DNA from: Dickeya oryzae
GTDB lineage: Bacteria; Pseudomonadota; Gammaproteobacteria; Enterobacterales; Enterobacteriaceae
Assembly: GCF_009372235.1 (NCBI RefSeq)
Contig: NZ_SULL01000017.1
Location: forward strand, 116,661 to 180,660
Length of the DNA stretch: 64,000 nt
Direction of reading: 5' to 3'
Made by a program: the position numbers and the translations under genes. The notes below the pieces were generated by a model. It saw nothing but the letters and a program-made list of their open reading frames with translations. It was not told the origin of the DNA and searched no databases. Each line of letters starts with the position of its first letter. Position 1 is the first letter of the stretch. Below are positions 1 to 8,705 of the stretch, piece by piece.

Positions 1-1
1 G

Positions 2-766
2 TGCCTGATGTTTTTCACCCCTGGGGTACCTTCTGAATTTAAAGTGATGGTGGAGCAGCAGATTCTGCCGCGTCTTCGCCAGCGTTTTACGGTGGCAGAA
101 CCGCCACTGTGCCTGCGGCTGACCACATTTGGGCGCTCCGAAAGCGACCTGGCCAGCCAGCTTGACAGCTTGCCGTTACCGCCGGATGTCGTGCTGGGGT
201 ATCGCTCCTCAATGCCGATAATCGAGCTGAAACTCACCGGCCCCGCAGCCCGGCGTCAGGAGATGGAAACCGTGTGGCAAACGGTGCGTGATGTCGCGGG
301 CGAAAATATGATTTTCGAGGGCACGGAGGGGTTACCTGCGCAATTGGCCCGATGCCTTCGCGAGCGTGGGCTGCGTCTGGCGGTGGCGGAAGACTTCACC
401 GCTGGTCTGCTCAACTGGCAGCTGCGCGAGGCGGAAGTCCCGCTATCCGGCGGTGAGTTACGGTTGGAGAAGAGCGCATTAACGCTGGATGTAGCTGCCG
501 GAGAGACGCTAACGCTGGCAGCGCGTCATCAGGCGCAATTAGCGTTATACGTGGGGCGTTCTGAGGAGGATGGGGTGCTGACGCTGGCGTTGCATACCCC
601 TGACGCGACATTTGCCCAGACCATTCAGGTGAATGCACGACGCTATAGCCGCAAAACCCATCAGGATGTGGTGGCGATGCTGGCGATGAATATGCTGCGC
701 CGCTGGCTTAACGGTTGGCCGGTGTATGGTGGTCATGGTTGGATAAGCGTGCTGGCGACGCGCTAA
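2..766 (+). CDS. yfaY: CinA-family protein YfaY, 5'-truncated by window edge
   Basis: The reading frame is open from base 2, so the start lies outside the window. About 254 residues remain of a family that is usually about 400 long. The visible part holds the end of the MoaB/MogA-like domain (TPGVPSEFK near its start) and the C-terminal CinA domain. In active NMN deamidases (PncC/CinA) that domain has a conserved AESCTGG-type motif. Here the matching segment reads VAEDFTAGLL, so key residues are changed. The E. coli paralogue YfaY is known as a deamidase-inactive relative, so an enzymatic role should not be assumed. It converges on ybbN, with only a small tandem repeat between them. Confidence 0.85.
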   Translation, partial: CLMFFTPGVPSEFKVMVEQQILPRLRQRFTVAEPPLCLRLTTFGRSESDLASQLDSLPLPPDVVLGYRSSMPIIELKLTGPAARRQEMETVWQTVRDVAGENMIFEGTEGLPAQLARCLRERGLRLAVAEDFTAGLLNWQLREAEVPLSGGELRLEKSALTLDVAAGETLTLAARHQAQLALYVGRSEEDGVLTLALHTPDATFAQTIQVNARRYSRKTHQDVVAMLAMNMLRRWLNGWPVYGGHGWISVLATR

Positions 767-831
767 TCTGCCACCAGGTAAAGCGAAGACGGGGGCCGTG
801 GCCCCCATCGTTAGCGTCAGGAATTCGCGAA

Positions 832-891
832 GGATCAGTACAACAAGGATCAGTACAACAACGATCAGTACAACAACGATCAGTACAACAA
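832..891. repeat. Four tandem 15-bp repeats across the ybbN stop codon
   Basis: Four head-to-tail copies of a 15-base unit (GGATCAGTACAACAA, with CGATC in the last two). Read on the minus strand, each unit is TTG-TTG-TAC-TGA-TCG or TCC, which is the last three codons of ybbN (Leu-Leu-Tyr), its stop and one further codon. The first copy met by the ribosome (877-891) supplies the real stop at 880-882, so the other three are untranslated copies of the gene end. Confidence 0.95.
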
Positions 892-1740
892 CGAATACAA
901 CTGACGGCGGTATCGGGCAGCCAGCGCATCGCCAGTGCCCAGTGCTGCCATGATATCCATCAGTGTCTTGCGGGCGCTGCCATCAGCCGCCGCCAGATCT
1001 TTTTTCAGCAAGCCCATCAGTAGTTCCAGCGCTTCTTCGTTACGCCCGACCTGATGCAGTTGCAGACTCAGCTGTACCGCCAGTTCCTGATTATCCGGCG
1101 ACGCGGCCAGTTGCTGTTGGAGTTGCTGAATCTCTGGTGTATCCGCCGCTTGTTTCATCAATTCGATTTGCGCGATCAGCCCATGATAACGGGTGTCCTG
1201 ATCCTGCAATGGAATGGTATCCAGTACCGCTTGCGCATCTTCGGAACGATTGAGTTGGAGCTGTACTTCCGCCAGCAACAGTGCAATGTCGCTGCGCTTG
1301 GTGTCCAACTGCCAGGCGTCTTTCAACAGGACCACCGCTTCTTTTAACTGGTTTTCCTGAATCAACTGCTGCGCCTGCGCCAGTTTGAGGTCTTCGGCTT
1401 TCGGCAAGACACGTTGCAGCAAGTCACGGATGACGTCTTCCGGCTGCGGCCCTTGAAAACCGTCTACGGGCTGACCGTCCTTGAACAGATACACCGTTGG
1501 AATAGCGCGCAGACCGAACTGCGCCGCCACACGTTGCTCAGCATCGCAGTCTACTTTTGCCAGAATGAACTGACCGGCATACTCCGCCGCCAGTTTGTCC
1601 AGCACAGGGCCCAGTTGCTGGCAGTGAGTACTGCGATCAGACCAGAAGTAAAACAGCACCGGGGCGCTCATGGATTGTTCCAGCACCTGATGCAAATTGG
1701 TCTCGTTGATATCAATCACGTTGGCGTGTTGTTCAAACAT
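880..1740 (-). CDS. ybbN: Chaperedoxin CnoX (YbbN), thioredoxin-TPR protein
   Basis: A 286-residue cytoplasmic protein with an N-terminal thioredoxin fold (about residues 1-110) and a C-terminal TPR-like region (about 115-286). The active-site segment WSDRSTHC keeps only the second cysteine (Cys40), with Ser at position 37. This is the SxxC form known for E. coli YbbN, so it is not a classical disulfide reductase. The family holds damaged or unfolded proteins and passes them to GroEL/ES and DnaK, and is activated by HOCl. The gene lies upstream of the convergent yfaY and downstream of ybbO, as in E. coli. Its stop codon sits inside a 15-bp tandem repeat. The ATG at 1740 gives the expected N-terminus. 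Confidence 0.93.
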   Translation of the reverse strand: MFEQHANVIDINETNLHQVLEQSMSAPVLFYFWSDRSTHCQQLGPVLDKLAAEYAGQFILAKVDCDAEQRVAAQFGLRAIPTVYLFKDGQPVDGFQGPQPEDVIRDLLQRVLPKAEDLKLAQAQQLIQENQLKEAVVLLKDAWQLDTKRSDIALLLAEVQLQLNRSEDAQAVLDTIPLQDQDTRYHGLIAQIELMKQAADTPEIQQLQQQLAASPDNQELAVQLSLQLHQVGRNEEALELLMGLLKKDLAAADGSARKTLMDIMAALGTGDALAARYRRQLYSLLY

Positions 1741-1801
1741 GTCATTCTCTCTCAGCCTTTTTAGCCATTATGGGGTCGATGTCCGACACTTCAACCCCGA
1801 A

Positions 1802-2578
1802 TCAGGATTTTGTCCGCAGCAGATGATCAAGCACGCAGCCCGGTAGTAAGCGGCGTAGTACAGTAATGCCGTGGGCCAGCAACGTGACCGGGTAGCGTTG
1901 TTTTGGGCGCGGACTTTCCAGCGCGTGAATCAACTTCGGCAGCACGGCTTGCGGCGGCAGCGTGAAACGGCTGGCGATACCGGGGTTGGTGACCGGTTTA
2001 TCCTGTTGTGTCTGCGCCACATTATCGGTGAATCGGGTACTGATGGGGCCGGGTTCGATCAACGATACATGTATACCACTGCCGTGTAGTTCCATACGCA
2101 ATGCGTCGGACCAGGCTTCCAGCGCATATTTACTGGCCGCGTAAGCGCCTCGCCCAGGGGTGGAGATGAGTCCCATGACCGAACTGGTCTGGATAATTCG
2201 TCCTTCGCCGTGCGGCAACATGGCGGGCAGCAACAGTTGGGTTAACTGGTGGGTACCAAACAGATTACTGGAAAACTGCTGTTCCAGTTGCTGACGGGAG
2301 ATGGTGTTAAGCGGTCCGTACAGTCCGTAACCGGCGTTGTTGAACAAGCCGTAGAGCTGGTTGCCTGTCAGGGCAATCACGATATCCGCCGCCTGCCTGA
2401 CGCTGGCACTGTTGTCGAGATCCAGGTCGATCCCCTCAAAGCCCAGAGAGTTCATACGCGCCACATCCTGATGACGGCGGCAGGCCGCCAGCACACGATA
2501 GCCGCGTTGTTGCAAACATTGAGCGGCAATCAGGCCAATGCCGCTGGAGCAACCGGTAATCAAAACCGCTTTTTGCAT
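1802..2578 (-). CDS. ybbO: Short-chain dehydrogenase/reductase YbbO
   Basis: A 258-residue protein of the classical SDR family. The cofactor motif TGCSSGIG is at residues 8-15, NAG at 81-83, and the catalytic Ser (about 132-133), Tyr146 and Lys150 are in GAYAASK. E. coli YbbO is an NADP-dependent aldehyde reductase active on medium- and long-chain aldehydes. Substrate preference here is inferred from family membership only. It lies between tesA and ybbN on the same strand with short gaps (64 and 61 bases), so cotranscription is plausible. Confidence 0.88.
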   Translation of the reverse strand: MQKAVLITGCSSGIGLIAAQCLQQRGYRVLAACRRHQDVARMNSLGFEGIDLDLDNSASVRQAADIVIALTGNQLYGLFNNAGYGLYGPLNTISRQQLEQQFSSNLFGTHQLTQLLLPAMLPHGEGRIIQTSSVMGLISTPGRGAYAASKYALEAWSDALRMELHGSGIHVSLIEPGPISTRFTDNVAQTQQDKPVTNPGIASRFTLPPQAVLPKLIHALESPRPKQRYPVTLLAHGITVLRRLLPGCVLDHLLRTKS

Positions 2579-2642
2579 AACTTTACCTAACGAAAACGCT
2601 TAAATATCAAGAGTCGTGGTTAACTGTTAGTCTGTAATCGAC

Positions 2643-3284
2643 TCAGTGTTGGTGAATAATGGGGTCAAGCTGTGTTGCCATCCATTGCGCGATAAACGGC
2701 TGGGCGTCACGGTTGGGATGGATGCCATCATCCTGCATCCATTCTGGCTTGAGATAAACCTGTTCCATGAAAAACGGCAGCAGAGGAACACCCAGCGTTG
2801 TAGCAAGCCGCGGATAAACCGCGCTGAATGATTCCGTATAGCGCCGTCCATAGTTGGCTGGCAAGCGGATTTGCATCAGCAACGGTCGGGCGTTGGCCGC
2901 TTTGACTTGTGTAATGATGCTAGTGAGTTCCCGCTCCAGGTTTTGGGGGGGGAACCCACGCAGGCCGTCATTGCCGCCAAGCTCAATCAATACCCAGCGC
3001 GGCTGATGTTGTTGTAGCAACACCGGCAGGCGCGCCAGCCCCTGTGCGGCGGTGTCGCCGCTGATGCTGGCGTTTACCACCCGGACCGTGACGGCTGGGG
3101 AGCGCGACTGCCAGGTCGCATCCAGTAATGCAGGCCAGGCCTGGTTCGCCGCCATACGATAGCCTGCGCTCAGGCTGTCGCCCAGCACCAATAGCGTATC
3201 TGTCGCGAAGGCGCGCAGACTGAACAGGCCCCAGAATAGAAGGATAACGACATGCCTGCAGAAAACATTCTTGAAGTTCATCAT
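2643..3284 (-). CDS. tesA: Multifunctional acyl-CoA thioesterase I / lysophospholipase L1
   Basis: A 213-residue precursor of the periplasmic SGNH hydrolase TesA, which cleaves acyl-CoA, acyl-ACP and lysophospholipid esters. Residues 1-27 form a signal peptide. The catalytic GDSLS is at 35-39 (Ser37), GGND lies in the middle, and the C-terminal DGIHPN supplies Asp186 and His189. An ATG at 3314 gives ten extra residues before a double Met; 3284 is preferred because the N-terminus MMNFKNVF matches E. coli TesA. The start overlaps the divergent ybbA start by 33 bases, so the two genes share their 5' coding ends. Confidence 0.92.
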   Translation of the reverse strand: MMNFKNVFCRHVVILLFWGLFSLRAFATDTLLVLGDSLSAGYRMAANQAWPALLDATWQSRSPAVTVRVVNASISGDTAAQGLARLPVLLQQHQPRWVLIELGGNDGLRGFPPQNLERELTSIITQVKAANARPLLMQIRLPANYGRRYTESFSAVYPRLATTLGVPLLPFFMEQVYLKPEWMQDDGIHPNRDAQPFIAQWMATQLDPIIHQH

Positions 3285-3938
3285 CTTAGTAAGCACGTTG
3301 GTCAGGGGGAACATCAGCTCTCCATCCTCACCGGAGTTGAGCTGGTTGTCAAACCTGCTCAGACCATTGCGCTGGTGGGTGAGTCCGGTTCGGGGAAATC
3401 GACCCTGTTGGGGATTCTGGCCGGACTGGATGACGGCAGCAGTGGGCAGGTGTCGCTGCTTGGTCAGCGGCTCGATAGCCTGGATGAAGAAGGCCGTGCT
3501 GCACTGCGGGCGCAGAATGTGGGGTTTGTGTTTCAGTCTTTTATGCTGGTGCCTACCCTGACCGCGCTCGAGAACGTGCAGCTACCGGCGTTGCTGCGTG
3601 GCGAAAGCGATCGCCACAGTCGTCAGCAGGCAGAGCAGCTTTTACAGCAGATTGGGTTGGGAGCGCGATTACACCACCTGCCCGCGCAGCTTTCTGGCGG
3701 CGAGCAACAGCGCGTTGCGCTGGCTCGTGCGTTCAGTGGCCGCCCTCGGTTGTTGTTTGCCGATGAACCGACCGGTAACCTAGACCGTCAAACGGGCGAT
3801 CGTATCGCTAATCTGCTGTTTTCCCTTAATCGCGACTTTGCCACCACGCTGATTTTAGTGACGCATGACGAACAGCTGGCAGCGCGTTGCGAGCGTTGTC
3901 TGCGGTTGCGCGACGGAAAATTGTGGGAGGATGCATGA
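3252..3938 (+). CDS. ybbA: ABC transporter ATP-binding protein YbbA
   Basis: A 228-residue ATPase of the LolD/MacB type. Walker [10 protein letters not shown] is at 43-51, the Q-loop follows VFQSF, the signature is LSGGEQQR, and Walker B is LLFADEP with the H-loop VTHDE. It pairs with YbbP, the next gene, overlapping it by the ATGA stop-start. The substrate of YbbA-YbbP is not established. The fold suggests a mechanotransmission or lipid/lipoprotein-type exporter and not an importer. Location next to tesA is conserved in enterobacteria. Confidence 0.9.
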   Translation: MPAENILEVHHLSKHVGQGEHQLSILTGVELVVKPAQTIALVGESGSGKSTLLGILAGLDDGSSGQVSLLGQRLDSLDEEGRAALRAQNVGFVFQSFMLVPTLTALENVQLPALLRGESDRHSRQQAEQLLQQIGLGARLHHLPAQLSGGEQQRVALARAFSGRPRLLFADEPTGNLDRQTGDRIANLLFSLNRDFATTLILVTHDEQLAARCERCLRLRDGKLWEDA

Positions 3939-6367
3939 TCTGGCGTTGGTTTTGGCGAGAGTGGCGATCGCCGTCGTTGCTGATTGTCTGGCTGGCGTTA
4001 ACGCTGTCGGTGGCTTGCGTGCTGGCGTTGGGGGCTATCAGTGATCGGATGGAAAAAGGGCTTAGCCTGCAAAGTCGGGATTTTCTGGCCGGCGATCGCG
4101 TGCTGCGGGCATCCCGCCCGGTAGATGAACAGTGGTTACAGCAGGCACAGCAATTAGGGCTGGCGCAGAGTCGGCAAGTATCGTTCATGACCATGACCTA
4201 CGCGGGGGATAACGCGCAACTGGCACAGGTCAACGCCACCGATACGCAGTATCCGTTGTATGGTGAGCTGAAGACACAGCCTGCCGGGCTGCGGGCGTCG
4301 CCGGGCACGGTGCTGGTCGCTCCTCGTCTGCTGGCGTTACTGGGAATAAAGGTGGGCGATAAGTTGGATGTCGGCGATACCACCTTGACCGTCGCCGGGG
4401 AATTGCTGCAAGAGCCGGACGCGGGGTTTAATCCGTTCGAGACCGCGCCACGGGTGTTAATGAATCTGGCGGATGTGGACAAAACCGGCGCTATTCAGCC
4501 CGGTGGACGCATTACCTGGCGCTATATGTTTGCCGGGACACCCTCACAACTCACCCGCTTTAGCGACGTTATCACGCCACAGTTGAAGCCGGATCAACGC
4601 TGGTATGGTATGGCGGATTCGCAGGGAGCCGTGGGCAAATCGTTGCAACGCTCCCAGCAGTTCCTGCTGTTGTCGGCACTGCTGACGTTACTGCTTTCGG
4701 TCGCGGCGGTCGCGGTGGCGATGGGGCATTATTGCCGCAGCCGTTACGACCTGGTGGCGGTACTGAAAACGCTGGGGGCTGGGCGTCAGGCATTGCGTCG
4801 GCTGATTATCGGACAGTGGGTATCGGTACTGATGCTATCGGCATTGTGCGGCAGCCTGCTGGGAATGGGCTTTGAAGCGTTGCTGATACGGGTACTTGCA
4901 CCGGTGTTGCCGGGCGAATTACCCGCTGCCGGGCTATGGCCGTGGGGCTGGGCGCTGGGAACGCTGGTGCTGATCTCCTTGCTGGTGGGGATTCGCCCTT
5001 ACCGGCAGTTGCTGGCGACCCTGCCGCTGCGGGTATTACGTCAGGATGTGGTCGCGAATGTGTGGCCGTTGCGCTATTACCTGCCCGCCGTGGCAGTGGT
5101 GGTTATTGGTTTACTGGTGGTGTTGTCTGGTGGCGGCGCGTTGTTATGGTCGCTGTTGGGCGGGATGCTGGCATTATCGCTGCTGCTGGGGGGGATTGGC
5201 TGGGGCAGCTTGCTCGTGTTGCGTCGCCTGACGCTGAAAAGGCTGTCATTGCGTCTGGCAATTAACCGCTTGTTACGTCAACCGTGGGTCACGCTGGGGC
5301 AACTGGCGGCGTTTTCACTCTCTTTTATGCTGCTGTCGCTTTTGCTGCTGTTGCGTGGTGATTTGCTGGAGCGCTGGCAACAGCAGTTACCCCCCGGTAG
5401 CCCTAACTACTTTGTGTTGAATATCAATGCGGAACAGGTGCCGCAGGTCAGGGATTTTCTGGCGCAGCATCAGGTAAAACCGCAAACGTTCTACCCGATC
5501 ATTCGCGCCCGCCTGACGGAAATCAATGGGCTGAGGGCGACTGATCTGGTGCACGAGGATGATCCCGGTGGGGAAACCGTCAACCGCGAATTGAACCTGA
5601 CCTGGCTGGCGCAGTTGCCGGGGCATAATCCGCTGGTGGCAGGGCAGTGGCCGCCTAAAGCGGGCGAAGTGTCGATAGAACAAGGTGTGGCGCAACGTCT
5701 GGGGGTGAAGATTGGCGATACGCTGACGTTTACCGGCGATACTCAGCCGTTTCAGGCCACCATCAGCAGCCTGCGGCAGGTGGATTGGGAAAGCCTGCGG
5801 CCGAACTTTTTCTTTATCTTCCCGCCAGGATCGCTGGATAGCCAGCCGCAGTCATGGTTGACCAGCTTCCGTTATGACGGCGGCGATACGTTGATCACCC
5901 AGTTGAATCGACAGTTTCCTACGCTGACGGTGTTGGATGTCGGGGCGATTCTACAGCAGCTTGGTGCTGTGTTGCAGCAGGTCGGGCTGGCGCTGGAAGT
6001 GATGGTGGTGCTGGTGCTGTTCTGTGGTGCGCTGTTATTGCTGGCACAGATTCAGGTGGGGATGCGCCAGCGGCGTCAGGAGTTGATTGTCTATCGCACG
6101 CTGGGAGCCGGGCAGCGTTTATTACGCGCCACCTTGTGGTGGGAGTTCGCGGTGCTGGGGTTATCGGCCGGTGTGGCGGCAGCATTGGGGGCGGAAGCGG
6201 CATTGTGGTTGTTGCAACGTAAGGTGTTTGATTTCCCGTGGCAGCCGAACCTGTGGTTGTGGGGCGGGTTGCCGGTTGTGGCGGCGTTGCTGCTGTCGCT
6301 GTACGGCAGTTGGCTGGGGCTACGTCTGTTACGCGGTAAGGCGTTGTTCCGTCGTTATCACGCCTGA
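3935..6367 (+). CDS. ybbP: ABC transporter permease YbbP (FtsX/LolCE type)
   Basis: An 810-residue inner-membrane protein with an N-terminal transmembrane helix, a large periplasmic domain (about 40-250), a cluster of helices (about 255-480), a second periplasmic domain (about 495-690) and three C-terminal helices. This is the duplicated FtsX/MacB-like layout. The ATG at 3935 overlaps the ybbA stop (ATGA). An upstream in-frame start at 3887 inside ybbA is less likely. Acts with YbbA; the substrate is unknown. No terminator is evident downstream, where a run of 7-bp repeats lies. Confidence 0.88.
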   Translation: MIWRWFWREWRSPSLLIVWLALTLSVACVLALGAISDRMEKGLSLQSRDFLAGDRVLRASRPVDEQWLQQAQQLGLAQSRQVSFMTMTYAGDNAQLAQVNATDTQYPLYGELKTQPAGLRASPGTVLVAPRLLALLGIKVGDKLDVGDTTLTVAGELLQEPDAGFNPFETAPRVLMNLADVDKTGAIQPGGRITWRYMFAGTPSQLTRFSDVITPQLKPDQRWYGMADSQGAVGKSLQRSQQFLLLSALLTLLLSVAAVAVAMGHYCRSRYDLVAVLKTLGAGRQALRRLIIGQWVSVLMLSALCGSLLGMGFEALLIRVLAPVLPGELPAAGLWPWGWALGTLVLISLLVGIRPYRQLLATLPLRVLRQDVVANVWPLRYYLPAVAVVVIGLLVVLSGGGALLWSLLGGMLALSLLLGGIGWGSLLVLRRLTLKRLSLRLAINRLLRQPWVTLGQLAAFSLSFMLLSLLLLLRGDLLERWQQQLPPGSPNYFVLNINAEQVPQVRDFLAQHQVKPQTFYPIIRARLTEINGLRATDLVHEDDPGGETVNRELNLTWLAQLPGHNPLVAGQWPPKAGEVSIEQGVAQRLGVKIGDTLTFTGDTQPFQATISSLRQVDWESLRPNFFFIFPPGSLDSQPQSWLTSFRYDGGDTLITQLNRQFPTLTVLDVGAILQQLGAVLQQVGLALEVMVVLVLFCGALLLLAQIQVGMRQRRQELIVYRTLGAGQRLLRATLWWEFAVLGLSAGVAAALGAEAALWLLQRKVFDFPWQPNLWLWGGLPVVAALLLSLYGSWLGLRLLRGKALFRRYHA

Positions 6368-6452
6368 GGTTAAAGACAGCATCCTAATGGTGAGTATTGA
6401 TACGACGTTAACAGCTGTTGGAATAAGGGCAAGTGCCTGGCGATGACCGTGT

Positions 6453-6500
6453 GTGAAAAGTGAAAAGTGAAAAGTGAAAAGTGAAAAGTGAAGAGTGAAG
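6453..6500. repeat. Seven-bp tandem repeat, about seven units
   Basis: Five exact copies of GTGAAAA (6453-6487), then GTGAAGA and a partial GTGAAG. It lies between the convergent 3' ends of ybbP and the TonB receptor gene. Next to it is an inverted repeat (6502-6508 with 6522-6528, TGCGCGG/CCGCGCA) that could end transcription of the receptor gene. The repeat would give a CUUUUCA-rich tail in that transcript. Confidence 0.95.
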
Positions 6501-6539
6501 ATGCGCGGTCTGTGTTTAAGGCCGCGCAGTGCGGATAAG

Positions 6540-8705
6540 TTAGAAGTCGACGCTGGCGCGTAACACCACTTCACGCGGGTCGCCAATCGCCACATATTGG
6601 CTGCTGCCGCTGGAAGGGTAGTAGGTTTTGTCGAACAGATTTTTGATGTTCAACTGCCATTTCACCTTGTAACCGTTGAGCGGCACGCTATAGGCGATAA
6701 AGGCATCCGCCACGGTGTAGTCGTCAAGGAAGAAGCTGTTGGCGGCATCGCCGGGGCGACGGCCCACGTAGCGTGCACCGATGCCAGCACGCAGATCATC
6801 ACCTGCATGAAGACCCAGATTGCCGAAGTCGTTGGTCAGGAACAGTGACGCGGTGTGGCGCGCCACGTTAGCCATTTCATTCCCCTGATTCTTCGGGTCG
6901 GAGGTGACACGTGCATCGGTAAAGGCGTAGGCACCAATCAGGCTCAGGCTGTCGGTCAGTTTGCCCGCGACATCCACTTCTACCCCTTGTGAACGTACCT
7001 TACCGGCGGTGCGGGTAACCGTTTCACTGACGCCGTTAATGGTTTGCAATTCATTCACCATCACGTTGTGCTTTTGAATATCGAATAACGCCAGGTTGGC
7101 GGTAATACGATTGGGCAGATCCAGCTTGGCACCAATCTCATAGGAGCGCCCGACTTCCGGCTCCATCGTCGACCCGATTGCTTTGTTGACGGCCGAGTTA
7201 GGCTTAAAGGATTCGCTATAACTGGTGTACAACGAGGCGTAAGACGTGAGGTTGTACACGACACCCGCGCGTGGCACCACTCGGCTGTCCGACCTGTCGG
7301 TATTGGTCACGAAGGGGCGTCCTTTGCCTGACATGACATCGAAGCGGTCATAGCGCACGCCACCCAACAGCATCCAGTGTTCATCCAGTCTTATGGCGTC
7401 CTGCATGAAAACGCCAGTGCTATTGACGTCTTCTTTCTGGTCGCTCTCAGCTGCGATAACCGAATTGGATGCCGGGAAAAGGCCGTATACCGGGTTATAA
7501 ACATTGAAACTGCTATTGTTTTTGCTGCGAATCATATTGCCGCGATGGGTACGGTCAGCTTCATGATCGAAACCGAATAGCAACTGGTGGTTGATGCTGC
7601 CCCAGTCGATATCGCCATTTAACGTCAGTTGCACGTTTTGTGACTGACTGTGCGCGTCCTGTGTTGCATCAGCCCGGCGTGTCAGGAACCCGGTTTTCGG
7701 ATTAAGTGACATGGCTCGCGCCTGATTGTCGTTATAGGTATTGCGGCTATAGGCGTAATTCAGTTTGCTTTTCCAGCGCTCGTTCAGCGTATTTTCTATC
7801 TGGAACGTCAGTGTGTCCTGATCGCCGCGGGTAGCGTTATAGGTTTCATCAAACCGACGCTCGCGCGGCGTGGCAACCGGTTTGCCGGTACGGCTATCGA
7901 TGACAGTCCCGCGATCAAACGGTGTCAGGTATTCCATGTGCTCATAAGCAACCAGCACGGTGGTATTTTCGCCATACCACATCAGTGAGGGGGCAACAGT
8001 TGTCTGGCGATTACGGCCGAAATTACGCCAGTAATCGGTTTCATCGTGATCGACAATCAAGCGATAGGCCAGACCAGAGGTGCTGATCGGGCCAGTGACG
8101 TCAAACTGGCCACCGCCGCCGTTAAAGCTGCTGTTCCAGCCTTCGATATGAGTTTTCTGCACCAACTGCGGCTTTTTGCTGATGATGTTGATCATACCGC
8201 CAGGGTCACCCCAGCCGTACAGCATGGATGCTGGCCCTTTGAGCACTTCCACCCGTTCGGTGGTTGGTGTGACGTTACGCGCCTGAATCGAACGTACGCC
8301 GTCACGCAGGATGGAACCGTCACGGTTATCACCGAAACCACGCTTCATCACGGCGTCTTGTGTTCCTCCCAGCGTGTTGGCCTGAGTGATGCCACTGACG
8401 TTGTATAACGCATCGTCAAGGTTTCTGACCGCCTGATCCTCCAGCACCTGCTGCGGCACCACATTAACGGCCTGCGGTATATCCAGCAGGCGGCTGTCGG
8501 TACGGGTGCCGATTACGGCGTTGTGCGGTTGATAGCCGGTATCCCCAGTGCTGGTAGCAGGTGTGCTGGCGTTCACTACCAGGGTATCTTCCTGCTTTTT
8601 GGTCTCTGACGGGGTAGTGCTATCGGTTGATGCGGCGGTGGCCTGAAGGCTGAACGGCAGCAAAGCTAGCAGCGGCCAGCTTTTTTGCCAGTGGCGATTA
8701 TTCAT
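6540..8705 (-). CDS. TonB-dependent siderophore receptor
   Basis: A 721-residue outer-membrane receptor. A signal peptide (about residues 1-24) is followed by a TonB-box-like segment (DTLVVNA), a plug domain with the typical VEVLKGPASMLYGWGDPGG motif, and a 22-strand-type beta-barrel ending in Phe (LRASVDF). It belongs to the TonB siderophore receptor group containing FhuE, FoxA and FcuA-type proteins. The sequence does not fix the ligand, and a hydroxamate or mixed xenosiderophore is only a guess. It starts eight bases inside the end of the periplasmic binding-protein gene, so the two are translationally linked, and both lie behind a Fur-like site. Confidence 0.88.
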   Translation of the reverse strand: MNNRHWQKSWPLLALLPFSLQATAASTDSTTPSETKKQEDTLVVNASTPATSTGDTGYQPHNAVIGTRTDSRLLDIPQAVNVVPQQVLEDQAVRNLDDALYNVSGITQANTLGGTQDAVMKRGFGDNRDGSILRDGVRSIQARNVTPTTERVEVLKGPASMLYGWGDPGGMINIISKKPQLVQKTHIEGWNSSFNGGGGQFDVTGPISTSGLAYRLIVDHDETDYWRNFGRNRQTTVAPSLMWYGENTTVLVAYEHMEYLTPFDRGTVIDSRTGKPVATPRERRFDETYNATRGDQDTLTFQIENTLNERWKSKLNYAYSRNTYNDNQARAMSLNPKTGFLTRRADATQDAHSQSQNVQLTLNGDIDWGSINHQLLFGFDHEADRTHRGNMIRSKNNSSFNVYNPVYGLFPASNSVIAAESDQKEDVNSTGVFMQDAIRLDEHWMLLGGVRYDRFDVMSGKGRPFVTNTDRSDSRVVPRAGVVYNLTSYASLYTSYSESFKPNSAVNKAIGSTMEPEVGRSYEIGAKLDLPNRITANLALFDIQKHNVMVNELQTINGVSETVTRTAGKVRSQGVEVDVAGKLTDSLSLIGAYAFTDARVTSDPKNQGNEMANVARHTASLFLTNDFGNLGLHAGDDLRAGIGARYVGRRPGDAANSFFLDDYTVADAFIAYSVPLNGYKVKWQLNIKNLFDKTYYPSSGSSQYVAIGDPREVVLRASVDF

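Noticed and set aside
832..891. Short direct repeats as a possible CRISPR array
   Set aside because: Units are 15 bp and strictly tandem with no spacers, and no cas genes are near.
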